Shown here piece after piece: positions 52,427-59,598 of a DNA stretch of 64,000 nt. Source of the DNA: GCA-2683135 sp964507445 (GTDB lineage: Bacteria > Planctomycetota > GCA-002687715); contig CAZDQF010000004.1 of assembly GCA_964507445.1 (NCBI GenBank), positions 258,032-322,031 on the forward strand, read 5' to 3'. Position numbers and translations under genes: made by a program. The notes below the pieces were generated by a model. It was given only the letters and a program-made list of their open reading frames with translations, was not told the DNA's origin and did no database searches. How positions within the stretch are numbered: position 1 is the stretch's first letter; the number at the start of each line of letters is the position of its first letter.

Positions 52427-54442
52427 TCAGCCGCCGTTCGGCGATGTCGGCAGCTGTGCCAGCAGCCGGTCGAAGTGCTGCCTTGCGCGCCCGGTGAGCT
52501 GGCCTCCCAGCCCCGCCTCCGACAACATCAACCGCAGACCCTCGCCGTTCTCCCCTGACCGGAGAACGGCGGGCAGCTTCTCCTCCATGGCGTCGAGGAA
52601 CGCGACCCGGGCCTGACCGTTCATGCGCTTCAATTCGCTCACCATCAGGGCGCCGACCTGGGCCGACGTCAGCACACCCCGTTTCGCGGAGTCCAGCAGC
52701 CCCGAGGCGATGAAGGACGCAAGGTCGTCACCCCGGTCGCTCACGGTCTCGTCGAGGATGGCGACGATCTCTTCATGGGTCGTGGCATCGGCGAACACCA
52801 GCTCCAGGGCCTTGCACCGGACCTGGGAGGACGGGTGATCCCGGATCAGGCCACGGACCGGTTCTCGCAGCGCTTCTCGTCGAGTTGACGGCATGCCCCC
52901 AAGACGATCCAGGATCACCAGGACACCGAACTCACCATTGGGACCGGCCGCCTCGGAGCCTCTCAGCGTGGTGAGGATCACGTCCTCATCGAAGGCCTCA
53001 AGAAACAACAGCACGCTCAGCAGGTCTGTCACAGGTGTGGCCAGCACAGGCTCCTCCCGGAGCACGTCGGCGAGGCCGTCCACGCCCAACTGGCTCAGCC
53101 CTCGCCGCAGATCCTCACGCGGCTCACCGTGCATGGACTTCAAGAGCGCACCCATGGCCAGCTGGAGCACGCTGTCGAGAGAGTCCACTGCGATGCCCCA
53201 GGGCGGGGTCGTCACCTGATCCAGCAGGCTCTCCACTTCCTCCGCGCGGATGTCCTCGGCGAGCGCTCGATGATCGAACCGCGCGACGATGGACCGTGTC
53301 AGCAACTTGGTCACCAGCACCCGGTCGTTCGCCTGCATGGGCTCGGCGCGCTCGGTCACCAGGGCGTTCACCCAACGCAGCCGCTCCGCCAGCGGACGAC
53401 CCGTCAGCACCTTGAACAGGTCATCGCCGCCGAGAGAGCCCCCAAGCGCGGCCAGGCCGCGACCGGCACCCACGCGCTCCGGACCCGAGGTCGCCAGCCA
53501 GGCCCCCAGAGCCTCGCGACGGACCCGCGGACGCTCTCGCCCCACGGTCTCGAACCGCTCCAGCAGCGGTCGCGGGTCGCCCTTCCCCAAGGGCTGGCTC
53601 AGGAGCCGCAGCATACGGCGCACGACGCCGTCGGAAGGCTTTCCCGCTATCACCCGGTCGAACACCCGAACCCGCGCATCCCCCGGCAACAGCTTGGCCA
53701 GGGTCGTCGCACCACTCGGCGGCAGCGGATCGCGGCGAACCCGCCGATCCGGCGCGAATCCGTTGGTCAGCAGCCTCTCAGCCTCGGTGGTGGCGGCACC
53801 GGACCCCTGGGCCACCAGGCGCGCCAGCGTCACGAGGGCGACACCCGTAAGGGCATCCGGCGCCTCCACCGCCGGCAACCTCGCCAACCGCTGGAACGGC
53901 ATCTCTAGGAGTACGGCCAGGGCCCCCGACTCCAGCGCAGCGAGCAGCTGCCCGTCATCGGCGAACCGGCAGAACTCCCGCTCGAAGCCGCGCAGGGGAG
54001 TCCCCCCCTCCTCCACCAGCAACGCCGCCAACGACGCCGTGTCCTCCAGGTCGTAAGCCAGCACCTCCAACAGCCGCCGACCCTCCGTCGGATCGGCCGC
54101 GAGCAGACCCTGGAGAGGCCGCGTCAGGCCGCTCGAGAGAGTGGCTCCGGAGGCCGCCCACGCCTGACCGGCGTCCCGGAACTCCTCGATCTCGTGCAGG
54201 TCAGCGAGAGCCGGCAGGGTGACGGAGACCTCCGCCTCCTCCGGCTGTTGTCCCTCCACGAACGGCGCCGTCTCGATCCTCCCCGATGCGACGGCGCTCG
54301 GCTCGGCGGTCTTCGACGTGGATGCTCCACGAACCTCGACCACCTCCTCCACGGACTCCGACCCCAGGTTCATGAGCAGCATGAAGGCCACGCAGAAGAT
54401 CACCAGGGCGCCTGACAGGATTGCGAATTGACGGGGGGGCAT
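52427..54442 (-). CDS. single-helix-anchored alpha-solenoid protein, unknown function
   Basis: A 671-residue protein with one membrane helix at residues ~5-28 (ILSGALVIFCVAFMLLMNLG). A Glu/Pro-rich linker follows, then about 570 residues of alternating Leu/Ala-rich helices that look like HEAT- or Armadillo-type repeats without a clear consensus. The bulk would lie outside the cytoplasm. The ATG at 54442 follows GGAGGA by seven bases. It sits 88 bp upstream of the cysteine-ladder gene on the same strand. No catalytic motif is visible, so a scaffold role is most likely. Confidence 0.65.
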   Translation of the reverse strand: MPPRQFAILSGALVIFCVAFMLLMNLGSESVEEVVEVRGASTSKTAEPSAVASGRIETAPFVEGQQPEEAEVSVTLPALADLHEIEEFRDAGQAWAASGATLSSGLTRPLQGLLAADPTEGRRLLEVLAYDLEDTASLAALLVEEGGTPLRGFEREFCRFADDGQLLAALESGALAVLLEMPFQRLARLPAVEAPDALTGVALVTLARLVAQGSGAATTEAERLLTNGFAPDRRVRRDPLPPSGATTLAKLLPGDARVRVFDRVIAGKPSDGVVRRMLRLLSQPLGKGDPRPLLERFETVGRERPRVRREALGAWLATSGPERVGAGRGLAALGGSLGGDDLFKVLTGRPLAERLRWVNALVTERAEPMQANDRVLVTKLLTRSIVARFDHRALAEDIRAEEVESLLDQVTTPPWGIAVDSLDSVLQLAMGALLKSMHGEPREDLRRGLSQLGVDGLADVLREEPVLATPVTDLLSVLLFLEAFDEDVILTTLRGSEAAGPNGEFGVLVILDRLGGMPSTRREALREPVRGLIRDHPSSQVRCKALELVFADATTHEEIVAILDETVSDRGDDLASFIASGLLDSAKRGVLTSAQVGALMVSELKRMNGQARVAFLDAMEEKLPAVLRSGENGEGLRLMLSEAGLGGQLTGRARQHFDRLLAQLPTSPNGG

Positions 54443-54607
54443 GGAGCGTTCCTCCGGGTCTTGAGTTCTCTGGGACACCCGAAGAGCGACAGGACCCGGG
54501 CCCCGTCACGGCCCGATCGTGGCTTTTGGGCATTTTTTGGCCTACGGGGCATGGGCCGCCGCCGCCTCCGTTGCCCTCATCCTCCTCCCTGGACTACGCT
54601 CCCCGGC

Positions 54608-54865
54608 GTGTCCGACACCCAGCAACAGTGGTGGGTCTACGTCCTGGTCTCCGAATCGGACGGACAGACCTACGTAGGCGTCACGGTAGACCTGGAACGC
54701 CGCGTGAATCAGCACAACGGCGTCATCCCGGGCGGCGCCAAGCGCACCGCCCGCGGTCGACCCTGGCGGCTGGCGAAGACCCACGGCCCGTTCGCCGATC
54801 GCTCTCAGGCCCAGTCAGAAGAGCACGCGATCAAGCGTCTCAAGGGCTCCCAGCGGCTCGCCTGA
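54608..54865 (+). CDS. GIY-YIG endonuclease domain protein (YhbQ-like)
   Basis: An 85-residue single-domain protein. VYVLVSESDGQTYVGVT provides the GIY...YIG strands, DLERRVNQHN carries the catalytic Arg, and EEHAIKRLK the conserved Glu. The length fits the UPF0213/YhbQ family of small GIY-YIG nucleases, which cut branched or damaged DNA. It starts with GTG at 54608. A TACGCT sequence ends seven bases upstream, so the mRNA may be leaderless. It is a lone plus-strand gene between minus-strand genes. Confidence 0.85.
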   Translation: MSDTQQQWWVYVLVSESDGQTYVGVTVDLERRVNQHNGVIPGGAKRTARGRPWRLAKTHGPFADRSQAQSEEHAIKRLKGSQRLA

Positions 54866-54902
54866 GCGCCCGCAACGGACTCGGGTCACCTGGGCCCGCT
54901 GC

Positions 54903-55829
54903 TCAGCGGTTCGTCGCCGCCTCCTGCTCCAGCACCACCGGGTTCTCCTGCCACCAGAAACCCGTGGACTCGATGAAGGCGACGCGCGGACCCTGGGTGC
55001 GGTACCAGGTCTGCCAGTCTCCGTCCTCCGGGCGGATGTCCGGATGGACGTAGCGCTCCAGGCAGCGGAGCGCGCGGGCCCGGTCATCGCCGACAGGACC
55101 GGCGGCCAATTCGATCCAGCGCTCCAGGCTCTCACGCGACTCGTTGGGCGTCTTCAGGGCCATGGCGTCGGCGTCCACCTCGAACACGTTCTTGTACCGC
55201 TCGTGGCGGTGCTGAGGCCCCTTGCCGCTGAACACGTAGGGCAGGTACTTCTCCACCCACGCCACGGCGCCTTCGAAGGTCGGCGTATAGGTCTCCTTCC
55301 ACGGCTCCATCAGCTGGTTGGGGAAGTGCTCCTCCACCCCTCGCTTGTATCCGGAGTCCTTGCCGAGCCGCGTGTACACCCAGAGGATCTTCCGCGTCTT
55401 GCAGACGAACGGCACCGTCAGGGCGTGGCGCTTCTGGTGCATGTAGTGGATGACGTTGATGAGGGTCTTCTTGCCGCCCTCCGTCAACAGCTCCGGGTCC
55501 GCCGAGAACCCCCAGTAGAAGTGGCGCCCCTGACGCGCCAGGGCGAGGCTCCCGAGCATCTTGGCGGAGTTGCCCTCCGCGAGGTTCTCGAACCCGGGGA
55601 TGTCCGTGAAGAACCCCTCATGGCTGACGATGGTGGGGTTCGACCCATCCGGCTTCTGCTTCTCGAACAGGGCCAGCTTGTAGGTCTCCGGGACCCCCTT
55701 CGGGTGCAGCGGCGACGTCATGCCGACGTAGTGATCCGGCCGCTTCTTTTCGATCCAGTCGAAGGAGACCTTGTGGGGTGTGTTGTAGATCGAGTGGTCG
55801 AGGGCCAGCCCGTGGCCCAGGTGGTCCAT
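54903..55829 (-). CDS. C-terminal part of a DsbD-alpha/ThuA-like protein after an in-frame TGA
   Basis: 308 residues in the same frame as the gene at 55836-56561, separated only by TGA and two codons (I, C). The first residues (MDHLGHGLALDHSIYN) continue the fold of the upstream part rather than starting a domain, and no ribosome binding site precedes the ATG. It is therefore very likely the second half of one gene. The domain has GFFTDIPGFENLA and HYMHQKRHALTVPFVCKTRKI, resembling ThuA-like glutamine-amidotransferase folds. Function is unknown. If the TGA is decoded, the joined protein is about 550 residues. Confidence 0.7.
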   Translation of the reverse strand: MDHLGHGLALDHSIYNTPHKVSFDWIEKKRPDHYVGMTSPLHPKGVPETYKLALFEKQKPDGSNPTIVSHEGFFTDIPGFENLAEGNSAKMLGSLALARQGRHFYWGFSADPELLTEGGKKTLINVIHYMHQKRHALTVPFVCKTRKILWVYTRLGKDSGYKRGVEEHFPNQLMEPWKETYTPTFEGAVAWVEKYLPYVFSGKGPQHRHERYKNVFEVDADAMALKTPNESRESLERWIELAAGPVGDDRARALRCLERYVHPDIRPEDGDWQTWYRTQGPRVAFIESTGFWWQENPVVLEQEAATNR

Positions 55830-55835
55830 GCAGAT

Positions 55836-56561
55836 TCATATGTAGCCGGAGGTCATGGCCAGGCCCTGGCCCTCCACCAGCTCGGTCCCGAAGAACCCGA
55901 CGGCGACGATGGGCGTGGTGGTTCGGGGGAACCCCCGCACCGACGGCAGCGCCCCCCGCTCGTACTTGCCGAACAACTTCGAATCCGCCACGACCACGTC
56001 ATGGGCGTCGCACAGGGAGGTCGTCACCTCGCCGTAGGTGGTCACCGTGGGCGTGAACCCATGGGCGCCCAGGAACGCCGCGACGCGAGCGCTGTGATCG
56101 TCCCGCACATCCGCCACCAGCAGGACCTTCAACGATCCGGACGCCGCCCCTACCTGACCCTTGAGGGACACGGTCATGGGCGGCATGCACATCAACGGAT
56201 CACAGGCCATGAAGTCGAACCGGGCGACCACCGGAGCCCCGGCCGCGGCCCCCTTCAAGGGGAGCACCAGGTCGAAGCTCCCCTTGAGCTTGCCGTCCTC
56301 ATCAGGTGGCAGCACCAACGACCGGGCAGACGCGGCGCCCGATTCCAGGGTCACCGCCACGGGCCTGCCCCCGCCCACGTCGCGGGCGTACAGGTGCCAT
56401 CCGCGCTGCATGACCACGTGGACGGTCAACCCGTCCGTGGTCGCCGTGGCCTTCACCGTCAACGGAGCGTTGTCCGGCAATCCCTCCACCGCCAGCGACC
56501 CCTGGCCGACCACCGCCGCCGCCATCACGCAACCGATCACCAGGACCCTGAGCAAGCGCAT
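55836..56561 (-). CDS. exported DsbD-alpha-like protein, N-terminal part ending at TGA
   Basis: 241 residues with a signal peptide (MRLLRVLVIGCVMAAAVVGQ). Residues ~30-130 form a DsbD-alpha (thiol-disulfide interchange) type beta-sandwich with the paired cysteines of ACDPLMCMPP, which in DsbD pass reducing power to periplasmic partners. Residues ~140-241 begin a ThuA-like Rossmann domain (LKVLLVADVRDDHS) and stop at GYI-TGA in the middle of it. GGAGGTGT gives an excellent ribosome binding site. The continuation is in the same frame downstream, so this is a broken or recoded gene. Confidence 0.75.
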   Translation of the reverse strand: MRLLRVLVIGCVMAAAVVGQGSLAVEGLPDNAPLTVKATATTDGLTVHVVMQRGWHLYARDVGGGRPVAVTLESGAASARSLVLPPDEDGKLKGSFDLVLPLKGAAAGAPVVARFDFMACDPLMCMPPMTVSLKGQVGAASGSLKVLLVADVRDDHSARVAAFLGAHGFTPTVTTYGEVTTSLCDAHDVVVADSKLFGKYERGALPSVRGFPRTTTPIVAVGFFGTELVEGQGLAMTSGYI

Positions 56562-56650
56562 AGGACACCTCCGTAAGCGTCCCCGACCGTAGCCCGCCCG
56601 CCCGCGCAGGTCGAGAGCCCTCACCACGCGGCCAACACGAACACGTGGGA

Positions 56651-57367
56651 TCAGGGAGAGGAGAACAGCCGCTCCGCCATGCCCGCCCAGGCGTCTGAAC
56701 TGCCGATGGTGAAGCTCCCCACCATCTGGAACAGGACGATGGCCGTGCCCACCCAGGTGGGTCGGTGGACTCGCCCCGTCCGCCTCCGGTCGTACAGGAT
56801 CAGGATGACGACGAACACCAGTTGTGCGATGGCCGCCGACCACGGAGGCAGCCCCATGCCTCGCACCAGCCGGAAGGTGGCCGGCGCGATGATGACGACG
56901 CTGGCCCACGTCATGTAGCGCTTGTGGACCTCCGGAGCTCGCCGATGAACCACCCCCGCGACGAAGCAGATGGTCAGGCCGATCAGGTTGAACAGGTTCG
57001 CGAACAGCAGCGCCGCGGCGGAGACCACGATGTCTCCCGGACCCTTGCCATAGAACTCCACGGACACCACGAACCCAGTCCAGAGGATGAAGGCCACGAG
57101 CACGCTGCTCCCCATCCCGAGCCGCCGGTGCACCTTGACCCACCGCCCCTCACCGCCCAGCCGGACCAGCGCCGGCTGCACGACCACCAGCACGTACCAC
57201 GCGGTGAGCGCGACCCCGTGAGCCACCAGGTACGCCGACAACGGCGGCTCCCCGGCGCCCCGGCCGTAGAAGCTCGGCCAGAACCCGGCCACCACCACCG
57301 CCAGCATGGCCACGGCCATGCCGAAAAACAACGGCTCGGAGCCTCCTCTCCGCGCCTCGGTGGTCAT
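56651..57367 (-). CDS. polytopic membrane protein with conserved histidines, unknown function
   Basis: A 238-residue protein with about seven helices. HGVALTAWYVLVVVQPALV, KVHRRLGMGSSVL and VHKRYMTWASVVI hold histidines in or near helices, a pattern that recalls haem- or quinone-binding membrane proteins. It resembles a widespread family of hypothetical inner-membrane proteins. The ATG at 57367 follows GGAGG. It stands alone between the DsbD-alpha-like gene and a plus-strand gene. No specific function can be assigned. Confidence 0.65.
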   Translation of the reverse strand: MTTEARRGGSEPLFFGMAVAMLAVVVAGFWPSFYGRGAGEPPLSAYLVAHGVALTAWYVLVVVQPALVRLGGEGRWVKVHRRLGMGSSVLVAFILWTGFVVSVEFYGKGPGDIVVSAAALLFANLFNLIGLTICFVAGVVHRRAPEVHKRYMTWASVVIIAPATFRLVRGMGLPPWSAAIAQLVFVVILILYDRRRTGRVHRPTWVGTAIVLFQMVGSFTIGSSDAWAGMAERLFSSP

Positions 57368-57656
57368 CGCGATCCTCCCTCTCCCCTGGTCACCGCCGCA
57401 CCTCCGCGTTCCGGACCGAACCCCGGAGGGCAGCCACGCGCCGACCTCGCCGTCAATCGCCCACGGTGCTGCCGTGACACCGCCCTTGTCCGACGGGGCT
57501 CCATGATAGCCTCGACCACGCCGACTCGGGACACCGCGGCCGTTCCCGAGACGTCATGCGAGGGTGGCTGCTGATCCGATCTGCGGTGGAGCCTCGCTGC
57601 GCCGCGTGCGACGACGCCCCTTCGACCAGGAGAACTCCGCTCTCGCGAGGCCCTTC

Positions 57657-58175
57657 ATGCAACCCCATGAGCTCGTCGTCATCATCGCAGCGATCCTCTT
57701 CGGAGGGTGGATCGCGCTCCGCCTGCGTCGGTGGCGCGCCGCCAGAAAACTCAAACGTCGCTTCGCCATCGGGGCTCGAGCAGAGAAGGAGGCGATCTCG
57801 CTCTTGCAGGAGCACGGCTACACCGTCCTCAACGGTCAGGTCACGGCCGAGAGTCGCCTGTGGGTGGACGGCGAGGAGGAGACGTGCACGGTTCGCGCGG
57901 ACCTTATCGTGGCAAGGCGGGGTAAGCGCTACGTGGTGGAAGTGAAGAGCGGCAAGTCAGCGCCCGACCCTAGGTCCTCCGCTACCAGACGCCAGCTCCT
58001 CGAGTACGAACACGCCTTCTCCACCGACGGGTTACTGCTCGCCGACATGGATCAGCGCGTCGTCAAGCATGTGACCTTCCGGCTCCAACGCTCCCGGCCC
58101 CGAGTCTCCCTCGCCACCGGCATCGTCGCCATCGTCGCGGCCACCGTCGGCTGGCTCCTGGGGCGAGCGCTCTGA
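57657..58175 (+). CDS. membrane-anchored PD-(D/E)XK nuclease-like protein
   Basis: A 172-residue protein with a short N-terminal helix (~4-22) and a C-terminal helix (~150-170). Between them, RADLIVARRGKRYVVEVKSG contains the Asp and ExK of the PD-(D/E)XK restriction-endonuclease-like fold, preceded by GARAEKEAISLLQEHGY. The domain resembles NERD- or Mrr-type modules. It could process nucleic acids at the membrane. The ATG at 57657 is set by GAGG six bases upstream and by the helix. It is a lone gene converging with the next one over a strong hairpin. Confidence 0.65.
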   Translation: MQPHELVVIIAAILFGGWIALRLRRWRAARKLKRRFAIGARAEKEAISLLQEHGYTVLNGQVTAESRLWVDGEEETCTVRADLIVARRGKRYVVEVKSGKSAPDPRSSATRRQLLEYEHAFSTDGLLLADMDQRVVKHVTFRLQRSRPRVSLATGIVAIVAATVGWLLGRAL

Positions 58176-58204
58176 GCTTCCGGAGGGCCCACGCGCCCGA
58201 ACCG

Positions 58205-58240
58205 GCACCCGGGGGCGGCGATCCAGGCGCTCCCGGGTGC
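58205..58240. terminator. bidirectional hairpin between convergent genes
   Basis: GCACCCGGG (58205-58213) pairs perfectly with CCCGGGTGC (58232-58240) around an 18-base loop, in the 73-bp gap where two genes converge. It is GC-rich but lacks a T tract. Confidence 0.6.
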
Positions 58241-58248
58241 GACCTCGC

Positions 58249-59232
58249 TTACTTCTTGTGCCTCATCTCCGGCAGGAGGTGGCCTCCCGCGCACTCCATG
58301 ACCATCTTGACGCCGCCGTCAGGTTGACGCTCGAACACGTTGCCCCATTGCCCGAACTCGACGACCTTGCCCTCGCCGTCCTTGGACTCCCAGACCCCGT
58401 GTGCGATCAGGTAGTTGGGAGAGACCGCCTTCACGCCCAGGATGGGAGCGCTGAGGCTGTTGCTCTCGTACGGGCTCCCAGCGGCGAACTCCGACTTCAC
58501 CTCCTTGATGATGGCGTCCCGTCCATGGCTGAAGCCGGAGGAGGAGCTGACGAGCCGCAACCCGTCCATGGTGAACTCACCCGCCACCATCTCCGCGTCC
58601 TGCGCGTCCATGCCGGCGATGAAACGATCAGCCAAGTCCTGCACGGCTTTCACCAACACACGGTCCGTGCCTGCCGGCCCAGCCGGAGGGGATTGGCGCG
58701 ACGCGGTGGCGTAGGCGCTCCGATCCGCGTCCATGCCGAGCTCCGCGTGGGCCGATTCCAGCACCAGCTGGAGGTCCTCGCCACCGGTCCGCAGCACGTT
58801 GCCCCACTTGCCGTTCAAGATGGTGTTCCCCGCACCGTCACTCAACACCCACGTCCCATGGGCCAGGGCCAGGTCCCCCTCGAGAGGACGGGCGCTGGTC
58901 ACCTTCGCGCTCAGGAACGTCTCACCGAACGGACCATTGGCCGCGAACCCGTCGACGAACGACTTCTTGATGGCCGCCCGACCGGTGGCCGGGAGCTGCT
59001 GTCCGCTGACCACACGGACCCCGTCCTCGGCGAACAGGTCCGCCAGACCCTGGGAGTCCTGTTTCTTCCAGAGCGCCACGAACCCGTCCACGTGGGCCTG
59101 AACCCTGGCCTCCAGCGCCGGGTCCGACTCCGGCCCGGCGGTGCAGCAACCGCCCGTCGCCACCACCACCGCCACCATCACGACACCGATGACGCTGCGC
59201 AAACCGACCGCCGAGAATCGACACACCTTCAT
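58249..59232 (-). CDS. lipoprotein with two SnoaL/DUF4440-like domains
   Basis: A 327-residue predicted lipoprotein with a hydrophobic signal (~12-28) and lipobox-like GGCC (Cys29). Two homologous alpha+beta-cone domains follow. The first has VDGFVALWKKQDSQGLADLF and HGTWVLSD with KWGNVLR. The second has RFIAGMDAQDAEMVAGEF and HGVWESKD with QWGNVFE. This is the DUF4440/SnoaL (NTF2-like) fold, duplicated within one chain. Such domains bind small ligands or act as stress-related ketoisomerase-like folds. No catalytic triad is clear. It would sit in the periplasm or outer membrane. Confidence 0.75.
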   Translation of the reverse strand: MKVCRFSAVGLRSVIGVVMVAVVVATGGCCTAGPESDPALEARVQAHVDGFVALWKKQDSQGLADLFAEDGVRVVSGQQLPATGRAAIKKSFVDGFAANGPFGETFLSAKVTSARPLEGDLALAHGTWVLSDGAGNTILNGKWGNVLRTGGEDLQLVLESAHAELGMDADRSAYATASRQSPPAGPAGTDRVLVKAVQDLADRFIAGMDAQDAEMVAGEFTMDGLRLVSSSSGFSHGRDAIIKEVKSEFAAGSPYESNSLSAPILGVKAVSPNYLIAHGVWESKDGEGKVVEFGQWGNVFERQPDGGVKMVMECAGGHLLPEMRHKK

Positions 59233-59598
59233 CTCATTGCTCCGCGATCAGGGAAACTGCCTCTCATCTGGGCCAAGGCCTCTACGACCCCGGCCCGTAC
59301 GCTCCGCGAAACATACACCGACGGACGCCCGACCGCCCACCCCTGACCCACGCCTACCTCGGCACGGACTCGAACACGGCGTGCAGCGGGAGGCACAGCC
59401 CCCGGAGCGCCCCCCCCCCCCCCCCCAACATAGGGAAGCCCCGAAAAAAAAAAAAAAATAANNNNNNNNNNCGCCCGCCCCCCCCCCCCTCCCCCCCGCC
59501 TCCCTCGGCCCGGACTCCACCCCGGCGTGCCGCGGGCGGCACTGCCCCCGGCGCGCCCCGCGCGCCGAGGGCTCTTGCGTGACGCCGTTCCTCCTGTC
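59233..59598. other. assembly gap with duplicated flanks, no gene
   Basis: Ten Ns lie at 59462-59471. Bases 59351-59414 and 59497-59560 are the same sequence with about ten differences in 64, nearly all A to C on the right copy. A 16-base C run and a 15-base A run adjoin the gap. The contig ends evidently overlap and were not merged. The 366-bp stretch holds no gene. Confidence 0.75.
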
